In this document: one piece after another, positions 43,358-52,255 of the stretch
Layout: the number at the start of each line of letters is the position of its first letter
Position numbering within the stretch: position 1 is the stretch's first letter
Source: JASHPR01 sp963795055
GTDB lineage: Bacteria > Actinomycetota > Actinomycetes > Streptosporangiales > Streptosporangiaceae
DNA length: 64,000 bases
Reading direction: 5' to 3'
Assembly: GCA_963795055.1 (NCBI GenBank)
Contig: CAWCGJ010000016.1
Coordinates: forward strand, 1-64,000
The notes under the pieces: model-generated
Told to the model about the DNA's origin: nothing
The model's input: only the letters and a program-made list of their open reading frames with translations
Database searches by the model: none
Program-made: the position numbers and the translations under genes

Positions 43358-44218
43358 TCAGGAGGGCGCGGAGATCTCCGCGGAGTCGGTAAGGCGCAGC
43401 TTGCGCCGGGCGCGCTCGTAGAACGTCGTCCGGCCCAGGCGGACGACCCGGGCGGCGGCCGGCCGGGGCTGCAGGTCGATGCGGTCGCCTCCGGAAACGT
43501 ACACGGCGACCTGGCCGTCCACCTCCACGGCCAGCTGCTCGCTACCCGGCAGGATGTCCAGCGCCAGGGTGTCGTTCACGGACAGCACGAGCCCGCGGTT
43601 GTAGGCGGAGTGCGGCGCGGCCGGGGTGACCAGCAGGGCCTCGACCGACGGGCTCACGATCGGACCGCCGGCCGAGAAGCTGTAGGCGGTGGATCCGGTG
43701 GGGGTCGCCACCACCAGCGCGTCGGCCGCGTAGCTGACGAACGGCTGGTCGTCCACCCGGATGGCGACCTGGGCGCTGCTCTGCCCGGGCTGGCGGACCA
43801 CCGCGATGTCGTTGAACGCGGTCATCACCTGATCGCCGAGGAGGGCGTCGACCGCCAGCCGGGGCTCGATCGTGTACTCGTGGGCGTCGACCGCCGAGAG
43901 CGCGTCGGGCAGTTCGGGCACGTCGATTTCGGCCAGGAAGCCCAGCTTGCCCAGGTTGACCCCGAGGACCGGAGCGCGCTGCCGGTCGGCCAGGCGCATC
44001 GCGCGCAGCATCGTGCCGTCGCCACCGAGGCTGACGATGAGATCAGAGCGCCGCCCCAGCTCGGCGGGAGTGACGCCGGTCGCGGCACAGCGCAGACGAC
44101 TGAGCTCGGAGTCGATGCCGAGAACCTCGATGGACCTCTGCTTGGCCCAGTCGAGGATGGCGGTCACCGCCTCGGCGGAATCCCGCTCGGGATGCAGGAC
44201 TACGCCGACGCTATGCAT
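43358..44218 (-). CDS. nadK: NAD kinase
   Basis: A 286-aa cytoplasmic kinase that makes NADP from NAD. The GGDGT nucleotide-binding motif is at 65-69, followed by 'GVNLGKLGFLAEI', 'FNDIAVVRQPG' (NE/D motif) and 'TPTGSTAYSFSAGGPIVSP', the glycine-rich signature. Length is normal for actinobacteria. It usually lies next to recN or tlyA; neither is seen here. Confidence 0.93.
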   Translation of the reverse strand: MHSVGVVLHPERDSAEAVTAILDWAKQRSIEVLGIDSELSRLRCAATGVTPAELGRRSDLIVSLGGDGTMLRAMRLADRQRAPVLGVNLGKLGFLAEIDVPELPDALSAVDAHEYTIEPRLAVDALLGDQVMTAFNDIAVVRQPGQSSAQVAIRVDDQPFVSYAADALVVATPTGSTAYSFSAGGPIVSPSVEALLVTPAAPHSAYNRGLVLSVNDTLALDILPGSEQLAVEVDGQVAVYVSGGDRIDLQPRPAAARVVRLGRTTFYERARRKLRLTDSAEISAPS

Positions 44219-44295
44219 GTCGCCCGACCCCGGCCGGACAGGAAGTGGTCATGCCGCGATGGTCCCGCATCAGGGACGTTCAGCGCTAGCCGCGG

Positions 44296-45654
44296 TCAGG
44301 TGACGGGGGCTCCGGTCAGGGCGGCGATGACGCCGAGCACGCCGGCGCCGACGATCGCCGTCACCACCCCGCGGCGCAGCCCCAGCAGCCACACCGCCAC
44401 CAGGACGAGGACTCCGGCCTGCCACAGGTGCGACAGCGCGAGGGCCAGCGGGATGGTCGCGCCGGCGATCGCGCCGATGGCCGCGGGCCCGGCCCCGGTC
44501 AGGAACGCCTGAACGCTGAGGTTGCGGCGTAGCCAGTCGAACCGGGATGCGCCGAACAGCACGAACACGAACGACGGGGTGAACGCCACGAACGAGGCGA
44601 GCAGGCCGCCGCCGACCCCGGCGGCGGCGTAGCCCACCACGGCCACGGTCTGTACCACCGGCCCCGGGGTGACCTGCCCGAGCGCGACCGCGCTGAGGAA
44701 CTGGGCGTTGCTCATCCAGTGGTAGGTGTACACGGCATCGTGCTGCATCAGCGGGATGATGACGAAGCCGCCGCCGAAGGACAGCGCGCCGACCTTGAAC
44801 GCCACCCAGGCCACCGACAGCAGGCCGCCGGCGGCTACCGCCGGAGCGGCCAGGCCCGGCAGCAGCAGTCCGGGATGGCTGGGATGCAGCCGGGGCGGGT
44901 GGCGGGCCAGCATCTCCGCCAGGCCGCAGCCGACCAGGACCAGCACCAGGAACGGCCCGACCAGCGCGGCGGCCACGCCGCCGGCCACGAGGTAACAGGC
45001 CCACCTGGCCCGGGCGGCGCGCGCCGCGCCGACCCGGCGCCAGCTGGACGGGACCAGGGCGATGGCCGCGCTGATCGCCACGACCGGAACCGCCGCGTCC
45101 GCGCCGTCGGCGGCGCCGCTGATCCAGCGGGGCGGGTGGGCCGCGAGGAACACCGCCGACAGGGCCAGGATCACGATCAGGCCGGGGACGATGAAGCATG
45201 CGCCGCCGACCAGCGCGCCCCGGGGGCCGCGCAGCCGCCACGCGCAGAAGATCGCGAGCTGGGTCGAGGCCGGCCCGGGCAGGATGTTGGTGGCCGCGAT
45301 GCCGTCCTCGAACTCCGGCGCCGAGATCCAGCCGCGACGGTCCACGCACAGCTCCCGCAGCAGCGCAATGTGCGCCGGAGGGCCGCCGAACCCGATGCAG
45401 CCGATGCGGCCCCATTCGCGAGCGATCGTCAGCAGCGAGACGTCTGGCCGCCCGGCCGCGGGCGCGGGCGAGCCAGCCTCGGCTGGCTGAGGCGGCGTCG
45501 CCGCGGGTGACCCGGGCGGGCCGGGCGGCGGTCCAGCCGGTGCCGGCGGGCCGGGCGGTGACGGCGGGCCGGGCGGTGACGGCGGGCCGGCTGGAGGCGC
45601 GCCGGGCGGTGGCTGCGGCTCGTTGTGCTGTCCGCCGGGATCAGCGGCCTGCAT
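44296..45654 (-). CDS. chrA: Chromate transporter (CHR family, two-domain ChrA)
   Basis: A 452-aa membrane protein with about 11 helices. Both CHR halves show the signature 'FGGPPAHIALLRE' and 'FGGGFVIIPLMQHD', and 'ATNILPGPASTQLAIFCAWR' and 'LGQVTPGPVVQTVAVVGY' are the paired PGP motifs. It exports chromate. The N-terminus is an unusual Pro/Gly-rich cytoplasmic tail of about 70 residues. The ATG at 45654 has GGAGG nine bases upstream; a TTG further up is less likely. It faces an ArsR-phosphatase gene across a short shared promoter. Confidence 0.9.
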   Translation of the reverse strand: MQAADPGGQHNEPQPPPGAPPAGPPSPPGPPSPPGPPAPAGPPPGPPGSPAATPPQPAEAGSPAPAAGRPDVSLLTIAREWGRIGCIGFGGPPAHIALLRELCVDRRGWISAPEFEDGIAATNILPGPASTQLAIFCAWRLRGPRGALVGGACFIVPGLIVILALSAVFLAAHPPRWISGAADGADAAVPVVAISAAIALVPSSWRRVGAARAARARWACYLVAGGVAAALVGPFLVLVLVGCGLAEMLARHPPRLHPSHPGLLLPGLAAPAVAAGGLLSVAWVAFKVGALSFGGGFVIIPLMQHDAVYTYHWMSNAQFLSAVALGQVTPGPVVQTVAVVGYAAAGVGGGLLASFVAFTPSFVFVLFGASRFDWLRRNLSVQAFLTGAGPAAIGAIAGATIPLALALSHLWQAGVLVLVAVWLLGLRRGVVTAIVGAGVLGVIAALTGAPVT

Positions 45655-45707
45655 CGCCAGTTTCCTCCGGTCAGCCAAGGAGAAGAAAACTATTCAATTT
45701 AGTTTGT

Positions 45708-45720
45708 CATAATGGGCTCA
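45708..45720 (+). promoter_or_regulatory. Promoter of the ArsR-phosphatase gene, probably leaderless
   Basis: CATAAT (45708-45713) is a good -10 and lies seven bases before the A of the ATG at 45720. No Shine-Dalgarno sequence is present. The AT-rich stretch (45690-45714) also suits ArsR binding. Confidence 0.5.
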
Positions 45721-46502
45721 TGGCCATGGCGTCATCCCCCGAGGTGCTGGGCGTGCTCGCGCACGACCTGCGCTGGACGATCGTGCGCCTGCTCGTCCCG
45801 GGTGACCTGCGGACCAGCGAGCTCGTGTCCAGCACCGGGCAGGCGCCGAGCCTGGTCTCGTATCACCTGGCGCGGCTGCGCGACGCGGGCCTGGTCAGCG
45901 CGCGCCGCAGCACGGCCGATGGCCGGGACAGCTACCATGCCCTGGACCTGGACGCCCTCGGGCAGGCCGTGGCCGGCCTGGCCAAGCGGATCCACCCCGC
46001 TCTCATCGGTCCCGGGCCGGCGCCGGACGCCGCGCGCCGCGGGGCCGATCCGCCCCGGCCGGGAAGCCGGTCCCCGGCTCCGGCACAGGTCTTGTTCATC
46101 TGCAGCGGCAACAGCGCACGGTCGCCGATGGCCGCGGGCTGGCTGAACCACCTGGGCGCGGGCCGGGCGACCGCCCGCAGCGCCGGCGTCACCCCCCGCC
46201 CGCTGCACCCGCTCGCCGTCGCCGCCATGGCCGAGCACGGCGTGGACATCAGCGGGCACCAGGCGACACGCCTGGACGCGCTGACCGGTGACAGGTTCAC
46301 GCGCGTGATCACGCTGTGCGACCGCGCCCGGGAGAACTGCGGTGAGCTGCCCGCCGCGCCGGCGGCCGTGCACTGGAGCATCCCCGACCCGGCGCGGGCG
46401 CACCCGCCGGACCTCGACGCGTTCCGGGCCACGGCGAGGGAACTGCGCACCCGCATCCGCTACCTGCTGCCGGTGCTGCTCGAGCCCGGCCTTAGCTCAT
46501 AA
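45720..46502 (+). CDS. ArsR-family regulator fused to a low-molecular-weight phosphatase/arsenate reductase
   Basis: A 260-aa fusion. Residues 1-90 are an ArsR winged helix ('VLAHDLRWTIVRLLVPGDLR', 'PSLVSYHLARLRDAGLV'). After a Pro-rich linker, 122-255 are an LMW-PTP/ArsC domain: CX5R loop Cys128-Arg134 ('CSGNSARSPM'), 'ARSAGVTPRPLHPLAVAAMA', 'GHQATRLDALTGDRFTRVIT' and 'VHWSIPDPARAH' (catalytic Asp). Such fusions could sense and reduce arsenate, or act through mycothiol. It is divergent from ChrA, which suggests a joint oxyanion-resistance unit. Confidence 0.88.
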   Translation: MAMASSPEVLGVLAHDLRWTIVRLLVPGDLRTSELVSSTGQAPSLVSYHLARLRDAGLVSARRSTADGRDSYHALDLDALGQAVAGLAKRIHPALIGPGPAPDAARRGADPPRPGSRSPAPAQVLFICSGNSARSPMAAGWLNHLGAGRATARSAGVTPRPLHPLAVAAMAEHGVDISGHQATRLDALTGDRFTRVITLCDRARENCGELPAAPAAVHWSIPDPARAHPPDLDAFRATARELRTRIRYLLPVLLEPGLSS

Positions 46503-46660
46503 ATATACCGAAAGATCGACTAGAGCCTGCTTTTCGAGTACATTTACGGACCCGTACCCGGGACCCGGGGCACCGCGAACCGCCCCCTGGATGCCGCGGG
46601 CGGCCGCCGGCGGCGGCTCGCCCGGTTACACCGCATCCGGCGGCAGCGGCGGGCGGCGGG

Positions 46661-47611
46661 TCAGCCGGAGGCCTTCACCTCGTACCAGTAGCCGCCGTTC
46701 AGGTCGATGTTGTTGCCGTTGGCCTGGCCGGGGGCGCTGTCGCCGATGTAGGCGTACAGCGGATGCCCGTCGTAGGTGGCCTGCGTCGAGCCGTCGGCCC
46801 GCTTGATCGTGCCGAGCTTGCCGGTGACGCCCGGGCCCGCCTTCTGGGCGCCCAGCACCGGCGGCCAGTACGAGGCGCACCCCCCGTTGCAGACCGACTT
46901 GGTCGGGGTATCCGGAGCGAACCAGTACAGCGTGAAGCCCTTGGCGTTGGTAACCACGGTCACGCCCTTGATCTGGGTCGCCTTCAGGATCGCCCCGGAC
47001 GCCGTGGAGGCTGAACTCGACGAGGACGCGCTGGGCGCAGTGCCCGCTCCGGCGAGCGCGGTGCCCAGCAGCACCAGGGCGACCACGGACACACCGGCGA
47101 TCCCGGCCAGGATGGCGTGCCGGTCGGCCCGTAGCCTGGTGATCATCGGGCCACGCTGAGCGTGCTGCGACCCCGGGGCCAGGGCCAGCAGGGCCAGCAC
47201 CGCGAACGCCGCGACCTCGATCACCCCGGCGACGATCCCGGCGGTGGTGCGGATCTCCCGGAAGTTGAACAGGCCGAACCAGATCGACAGCAGATAGCCG
47301 CCCAAGGTGCTCAGGGCGAACAGGGCGCCCGCCGCGGCGGCGAGCCAGCTGCCGAGCAGGACGCCCGCGGCGAGGACGAATGCGGCGATCACCTGCAGCA
47401 GGAACAGCCAGCCGATCGTCGGGATCGTCCGGTAACCGGTCAGGTACAGGTCGAGGTGCATCGCGCCGGTGGCGATGAGCAGCCCGGCCCCGGCCAGCCG
47501 GAGCGCGAGCAATTGCCACGACCGCTGCGGCCGGTGCGACCTGTTGTTCGTGCCCACGTCCATACTCACGTTCATACCTGGATTCACGCCCGCGGCCGGC
47601 GCCTGGTTCAA
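46661..47611 (-). CDS. Membrane protein with C-terminal COG4315-type exported domain
   Basis: A 316-aa protein. Four helices at the N-terminal side ('LLALRLAGAGLLIATGAMHL' and following) are followed by a fifth ('AILAGIAGVSVVALVLLGTA') and a Ser-rich linker. The exported domain has two repeats, 'TNAKGFTLYWFAPDTPTKSV' with 'CNGGCASYWPPVL', and 'TYDGHPLYAYIGDSAPGQAN', as in COG4315 lipoproteins. These often accompany redox or haem systems; the CxxxC pair may form a disulphide. ATGs at residues 13 and 17 are other possible starts. Confidence 0.8.
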   Translation of the reverse strand: MNQAPAAGVNPGMNVSMDVGTNNRSHRPQRSWQLLALRLAGAGLLIATGAMHLDLYLTGYRTIPTIGWLFLLQVIAAFVLAAGVLLGSWLAAAAGALFALSTLGGYLLSIWFGLFNFREIRTTAGIVAGVIEVAAFAVLALLALAPGSQHAQRGPMITRLRADRHAILAGIAGVSVVALVLLGTALAGAGTAPSASSSSSASTASGAILKATQIKGVTVVTNAKGFTLYWFAPDTPTKSVCNGGCASYWPPVLGAQKAGPGVTGKLGTIKRADGSTQATYDGHPLYAYIGDSAPGQANGNNIDLNGGYWYEVKASG

Positions 47612-47689
47612 CGCGCGCCGGACATGCGCGCCGCTCAGAGCGTATGCACAGGCCAGACTCAGCCTACGTTCAGCCGTTGCTTCGGACTC

Positions 47690-48055
47690 CTACCCGCTGC
47701 TGGCGGTACCTACCCGCTGCGGCGCGGCCGAGGTGCGGCCGGAGCGGTCCGAGCGGGGTCGCACCAGGGTGAACGTCTCGAACTCGGTGTAGTCGGGCGT
47801 GGGCGCGCCGGCCTCGCCGGTCGCCGGGTTGACCGGGTCGGCGCCCACCGCGTGGTAGTGCGTGACCTTGATGCTGGTCATCCCGCCCGCCGCGCCCGGG
47901 TCCACGTCGAACACCGCGATCCCGTAGCCGGTCGAGGTGTCCCGCCGGGCCGACCACGGGGCGTCCTCGACGGCGTCCGCGGCGGGCCGGGTGAAGACGC
48001 CGCATGACCGCCAGCCGATCGGCGCCGCGAGCGGCGGTGAACACCTGACGGGGCC
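47690..48055 (-). pseudogene. Metallophosphoesterase-like protein, C-terminal stub
   Basis: The frame from about 48050 reads 'GWRSCGVFTRPAADAVEDAP', 'WSARRDTSTGYGIAVFDVDP' and 'HYHAVGADPVNPATGEAGAP', ending after 'FETFTLVRPRSDRSGRTS'. From memory this is the C-terminal end of a secreted metallophosphoesterase of about 500 aa, but the catalytic part is missing. Upstream the frame meets the 3' end of the DUF899 gene. A short 74-aa frame starting at 47914 is only its last part. Confidence 0.45.
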
Positions 48056-48060
48056 GCGGT

Positions 48061-48467
48061 CAGCTCCCGTATTCGTCGTGGCGGCGCACCCAGAACTGGG
48101 GGTTGTCGTGGCCGACCTCGTCGCGGCCCTTGGGTACCAGGTCGATGTAGTGGTAGGCGCCGTTCAGCATGTCGATGCCCCGGGCGTACGCCGAGTAGGT
48201 ATGGAACACCTGCCCGCCGTCGCCGGCGTAGAAGACGCTGACGCCCTCCCGGTCCTCGAACCCGGGCTCGGTCGAGCCGTAGTTGTACACGGCCGTGCCG
48301 CTGGCCAGCTCCTCGGGGGTGAACGCGACGTGGAAGTCGTGGTTGAAGTCGGTGCCGGATGACGAGAACCACGGGAAGCTCCAGCCCATCCGCTTGGCGT
48401 ACCCGGCCAGCTTGGGGAAGGGCGCCCGGGACACGGCGACCATGGTCACGTCGCGGGCGCGCCGCAT
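48061..48467 (-). pseudogene. DUF899 thioredoxin-like protein, 5' part missing
   Basis: 135 codons: 'ARDVTMVAVSRAPFPKLAGY', 'KRMGWSFPWFSSSGTDFNHD', 'YGSTEPGFEDREGVSVFYAG' and 'HTYSAYARGIDMLNGAYHYI'. This is the C-terminal 60% of a DUF899 (thioredoxin-fold) protein, usually about 230 aa. The missing part includes the redox-like 'GCPSCSFW' segment. The Met at 48467 is just the first in the fragment. Its 5' break is the same point as the 5' break of the divergent ArsR fragment. Confidence 0.7.
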
Positions 48468-48760
48468 TGGCCGACCCTACCCGGCGGGCCCTGCTGGTCG
48501 CGCTGCGCGACGGCGACGCCCGGATCAGCGACCTGGCCCGGCCGCTGCCGATGTCGTTCGCGGGCGTGTCCCGGCACGTCGGCGTGCTGGAGGCGGCAGG
48601 CCTGATCCGGCGCGAGATGCGCGGCCGGGAGCACTGGCTGTCCGTCCAGCCCGACCGCCTGCGGCTGGCCGAAACCTGGATCGGGGAGCAGACCGCGTTC
48701 TGGTCCAGCCGCGCCGACGCGCTCGCCGCCCGGCTCGCCCGCCGGGGTCCCGGCCGGTGA
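48461..48760 (+). pseudogene. ArsR-family regulator, 5' end missing
   Basis: Reads 'ALADPTRRALLVALRDGDAR', 'MSFAGVSRHVGVLEAAGLIR' and 'RREMRGREHWLSVQPDRLRL'. The winged helix is almost whole but the start and first helix residues are lost; a TTG at 48467 could still start it. Such regulators often lie beside DUF899 or SRPBCC genes, which fits the divergent neighbour. Confidence 0.6.
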
Positions 48761-48864
48761 CCGACGACCGGCTGCAGACCTGCACTTGAGATCCATAACG
48801 GGCCGCCCCGGGCCAGCCTCGCGACGGAATAACCCAATGCCGCGGCGAAGAGACCGGCCTTATC

Positions 48865-49644
48865 GTGGCCACTGTGCGAGACGACGGCCCGTTCTGTGAC
48901 TATGTCGCCGGTCAGCTGGCGGGCCTGCCCGGCGTGCGGGCGGTCGCCCTCGGCGGCTCCCGGGCGGCGGGAACGAACCGGCCGGACAGCGACTGGGACT
49001 TCGCGGTGTACTACCGCGGCGCCTTCTCCCCCGGCAGCCTGCGCGCCCTGGGCTGGCCCGGGACCGTCTTCGAGATCGGCGGCTGGGGCGGCGGCGTCTT
49101 CAACGGGGGCGCGTGGCTGCAGGTCGACGGGCGCAAGGTCGACGTCCACTACCGCGACCTTGACGATGTCGAGCATGAGACCGCCGAGGCCCGCGCGGGG
49201 CGCTTCCGCATCGAGCGGCTGATGTTCTACCTGGCCGGGGTGCCGACCTACGTCGTGGTCGCGGAGATCGCGCTCAACCAGGTGCTGCGCGGGGACCTGC
49301 CGCGGCCGGCCTACCCGGACGCGCTGCGCGCGGCCGCCCCGCCGCGGTGGTGGGGCGACGCGCAGGCCACGCTGGGCTACGCCCGCGACGCCTACGCCGC
49401 GCGCGGCCGGCTGGCGCAGACCGCGGGCACGATCGCGGTGGCCGCGTGCCAGGCGGCGCACGCGGTGCTGGCCGCGTCCGGGCAGTGGGTGACCAACGAG
49501 AAGACGCTGCTCCACCGGGCCGGGCTGCGCGGCGTGGACGCGATCCTGGCCGGCCTGGCCCCGGACCCCGCCCGGCTGGCCCGGGCGGTCGACGACGCCG
49601 AGGCGCTGCTGTGCGCGGCGGTCACGCGCGCCGGGCCGCGGTAA
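48865..49644 (+). CDS. Nucleotidyltransferase-fold protein
   Basis: A 259-aa protein with a GTG start. The MNT-type nucleotidyltransferase motif is 'ALGGSRAAGTNRPDSDWDFA' (GSxxxG...DxD) and a third acid is in 'RKVDVHYRDLDD'. The C-terminal half is helical, 'IAVAACQAAHAVLAASGQWV', like kanamycin nucleotidyltransferase relatives or HEPN-fused proteins. The substrate is unknown. It precedes the DyP-encapsulin operon by 48 bases and may share its transcript. Confidence 0.82.
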   Translation: MATVRDDGPFCDYVAGQLAGLPGVRAVALGGSRAAGTNRPDSDWDFAVYYRGAFSPGSLRALGWPGTVFEIGGWGGGVFNGGAWLQVDGRKVDVHYRDLDDVEHETAEARAGRFRIERLMFYLAGVPTYVVVAEIALNQVLRGDLPRPAYPDALRAAAPPRWWGDAQATLGYARDAYAARGRLAQTAGTIAVAACQAAHAVLAASGQWVTNEKTLLHRAGLRGVDAILAGLAPDPARLARAVDDAEALLCAAVTRAGPR

Positions 49645-49692
49645 CTGCGGGTCCGCCCGGTGGCGCGCCGGGGGCTAGGGCAAGATGTACGA

Positions 49693-50760
49693 GTGACCAC
49701 TGATGCGGCCGAATCCCCCGAGCCCCAGGCCGTGGTGACGCCGCTCAGCAAGGCCGCGATCTTCCTGGTCGCGGTGGTGAAGCCGGGACCAGATGACGCC
49801 GACGCGGTGCGCGCGCTTTGCGGGGACGACGGCCTGGCCGCGCTGGTCCGGGCCGTCGGGTTCCGCGACCTGGAAGGCTTCCTGAGCTGCGTGACCGGCT
49901 TCTCCGCGGCGGCGTGGGACCGGCTGGCGGGGCCGCCGAGGCCGGCCGGGCTGCACCCGTTCCGGGAGCTGCGGTCCGGTCCCCGGCACGCGGTGGCCAC
50001 GCCCGGCGACGTGCTGTTCCACATCCGCGCGTCCCGGATGGACCTGTGCTTCGAGCTGGCTACCCAGATCATGTACAAGGTCGGCGGCGCCATAACCGTG
50101 GTGGACGAGGTGCACGGCTTCCGCTACTTCGACGAGCGGGACGTGATCGGCTTCGTGGACGGGACCGAGAACCCGGTCGGCCAGGACGCGTTCGACGCCG
50201 CGATCATCGGCGCCGAGGAGCCCATGTTCGCGGGCGGCAGCTACGTGATCGTGCAGAAGTACCTGCACGACATGGCCGCCTGGAACGCGCTCACGACCGA
50301 GCAGCAGGAGAACGTCATCGGGCGGACGAAGCTGGACGACATCGAGCTGGACGACTCGGTCAAGCCCACCTCGGCGCACAACGCGCTGACGACGATCGTC
50401 GAGAACGGCCAGGAGGTGGACATCCTCCGCGACAACATGCCGTTCGGGAACGTCGGGAAGGGCGAGTACGGGACCTACTTCATCGGCTACGCGCGCTCGT
50501 CCGCCACGACCGAGCTGATGCTGCAGAACATGTTCATCGGCCGGCCGGAGGGCAACTACGACCGGATTCTCGACGTCAGCACGGCGGTGACCGGCGGGCT
50601 GTTCTTCGTGCCCTCGGTCCCGCTGCTGGAAAGCCTGGCCGACGACGGCGACGACGACGCCACGGCCGACGCATCCGCGGACACACCGAGCGTGGCCGGG
50701 CCTGCCCGGGACGGCTCACTAAACATCGGCAGCCTGAGGGGAGCATCCCACGATGAATAA
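49693..50760 (+). CDS. Dye-decolorizing peroxidase (DyP), encapsulin cargo
   Basis: A 355-aa haem peroxidase with a GTG start. 'DVIGFVDGTENPVGQDAF' is the GxxDG motif with the catalytic Asp, 'PTSAHNALTTIV' gives the proximal His and 'VDILRDNMPFGN' the distal Arg. After an acidic linker the C-terminus is 'DGSLNIGSLRGASHDE', whose 'DGSLxIGSL' is the known encapsulin targeting peptide. The gene overlaps the encapsulin gene by eight bases. The enzyme is thus packed in the shell and probably acts in oxidative stress. Confidence 0.95.
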   Translation: MTTDAAESPEPQAVVTPLSKAAIFLVAVVKPGPDDADAVRALCGDDGLAALVRAVGFRDLEGFLSCVTGFSAAAWDRLAGPPRPAGLHPFRELRSGPRHAVATPGDVLFHIRASRMDLCFELATQIMYKVGGAITVVDEVHGFRYFDERDVIGFVDGTENPVGQDAFDAAIIGAEEPMFAGGSYVIVQKYLHDMAAWNALTTEQQENVIGRTKLDDIELDDSVKPTSAHNALTTIVENGQEVDILRDNMPFGNVGKGEYGTYFIGYARSSATTELMLQNMFIGRPEGNYDRILDVSTAVTGGLFFVPSVPLLESLADDGDDDATADASADTPSVAGPARDGSLNIGSLRGASHDE

Positions 50761-51571
50761 CCTGCACCGCGAGCTCGCCCCGATCTCCGACGAGGCCTGG
50801 GGCCAGATCGAGGAAGAGGCCGCTCGCACGTTCAAGCGCCACCTGGCCGGCCGGCGCGTGGTGGACGTGGCCGGGCCGTCCGGCCTGGACTACTCCGCGG
50901 TGGGACGCGGCCGGGTCCGGGAGATCGACGCGCCGGGCGACGGCGTGCTGGCCCGGCAGCGGCAGGTCGCGCCGCTGGTCGAACTGCGCGCGCCGTTCAC
51001 CCTGAGCCGCCACGAGGTCGACGACGTGGCCCGGGGTGCGCAGGACGCCGACTGGCAGCCGGTCAAGGACGCCGCCAGGCAGATCGCGTTCGCCGAGGAC
51101 GGGGCGGTCTTCGAGGGCTACGCGGCGGCCGGCATCGACGGCATCCGCCAGGGCTCGAGCAACCCGCCGGTGGCCCTGCCCCCGGACGTGACGGAGTACC
51201 CGATGGCGTTCGCCCACGCGCTCAGCCAGCTGCGGCAGGCCGGCGTCGACGGCCCGTACTCGGCGGTGCTCAGCGCGGACGCCTACACCGCGGTCAGCGA
51301 GACCAGCGATCATGGTTACCCGGTGATCGAGCACATCAAGCGGCTGCTGACCGGCGAGATCATCTGGGCTCCCGCGATCAGCGGGGCGTTCGTGCTGACC
51401 ACCCGGGGCGGCGATTTCAGCCTGCACCTCGGCGAGGACCTGGCCATCGGGTACCTCTCGCACACCGACAGCGAGGTCCGCCTCTACCTGGAAGAGACGC
51501 TGACGTTCCTGATGCTGACCAGCGAGGCCGCGGTCGGCTGCACGCCGCCGGCCCGGCGTTCCCGGCGCTGA
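50753..51571 (+). CDS. Family 1 encapsulin shell protein
   Basis: A 272-aa HK97-fold protein: 'NNLHRELAPISDEAWGQIEE', 'RTFKRHLAGRRVVDVAGPSG', 'PLVELRAPFTLSRHEVDDVA', 'EDGAVFEGYAAAGIDGIRQG' and 'SEVRLYLEETLTFLMLTSEA'. These match encapsulins from actinobacteria, which form a 60-subunit shell about 24 nm wide. The start overlaps the DyP stop, so shell and cargo are translated together. The C-terminal 'CTPPARRSRR' adds a Cys and a basic tail. Confidence 0.96.
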   Translation: MNNLHRELAPISDEAWGQIEEEAARTFKRHLAGRRVVDVAGPSGLDYSAVGRGRVREIDAPGDGVLARQRQVAPLVELRAPFTLSRHEVDDVARGAQDADWQPVKDAARQIAFAEDGAVFEGYAAAGIDGIRQGSSNPPVALPPDVTEYPMAFAHALSQLRQAGVDGPYSAVLSADAYTAVSETSDHGYPVIEHIKRLLTGEIIWAPAISGAFVLTTRGGDFSLHLGEDLAIGYLSHTDSEVRLYLEETLTFLMLTSEAAVGCTPPARRSRR

Positions 51572-51691
51572 CCGCCCGGCCGGGCAGCGGCGCGGCCGGC
51601 CTGCAGCAGGATGGCGACGGGTGTAATGAACCGGCCCGTGCCGGACATATGCAGGGTGAACCCTTGAGGCAGCCCGGCGAGAGGCCATCCG

Positions 51692-52255
51692 GTGGATCGT
51701 GCGGAGCGGTTCAGCGAGCTTTACCGGACGCAGTACGACGCGGTCCTGAGCTACGCCTGGCGGCGGACCGACCCGGAAACCGCGCGGGACGTGGTGGCGG
51801 AGACGTTCCTGGTCGCCTGGCGCCGGCTGGATGCGGTCCCGGCCGACCCGGGCCAGGCCCGGCCGTGGCTGTACGGCGTGGCCCGGCGGGTGCTGGCTAA
51901 CGCCGAACGGTCCCGGCGCCGCGCGGAACGGGTCACGGCCAAGCTCAGCCAGCAGCACCGGGACGGCCACGCCCCGGATACGGCCGCCGAGGTAACGCAG
52001 CGAGCCCGGCTGGACCGGGCCCTGGCCAGCCTGACCGCATCGGATCAAGAGGCGCTCAGGCTGGTTGGCTGGGAGGAGCTTGATCTGGCCGAGGCCGCGC
52101 TGGCCATGGGCTGTTCCCGGTCGGCGATGGCCGTCCGGCTGCACCGGGCCCGGCGGCGGCTGGAACGCGCGCTCGGAACGGGTGACGGCCCGGAGGGAAC
52201 GCCCGCCGCCCGGCCGGTCCCGCCCGCCCGGGCCGTCAGTCAGGAGACACGATGA
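51692..52255 (+). CDS. ECF-type RNA polymerase sigma factor
   Basis: A 187-aa sigma factor with a GTG start. Region 2 is 'ELYRTQYDAVLSYAWRRTDP' and 'ARDVVAETFLVAWRRLDAVP'; region 4 is 'LTASDQEALRLVGWEELDLA' and 'LAMGCSRSAMAVRLHRARRR'. It belongs to the SigE/CarQ-like ECF group common in actinomycetes. It overlaps the next gene by ATGA, which is the place of an anti-sigma gene. No own promoter motif was clear in the 120 bases before it. Confidence 0.9.
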   Translation: MDRAERFSELYRTQYDAVLSYAWRRTDPETARDVVAETFLVAWRRLDAVPADPGQARPWLYGVARRVLANAERSRRRAERVTAKLSQQHRDGHAPDTAAEVTQRARLDRALASLTASDQEALRLVGWEELDLAEAALAMGCSRSAMAVRLHRARRRLERALGTGDGPEGTPAARPVPPARAVSQETR

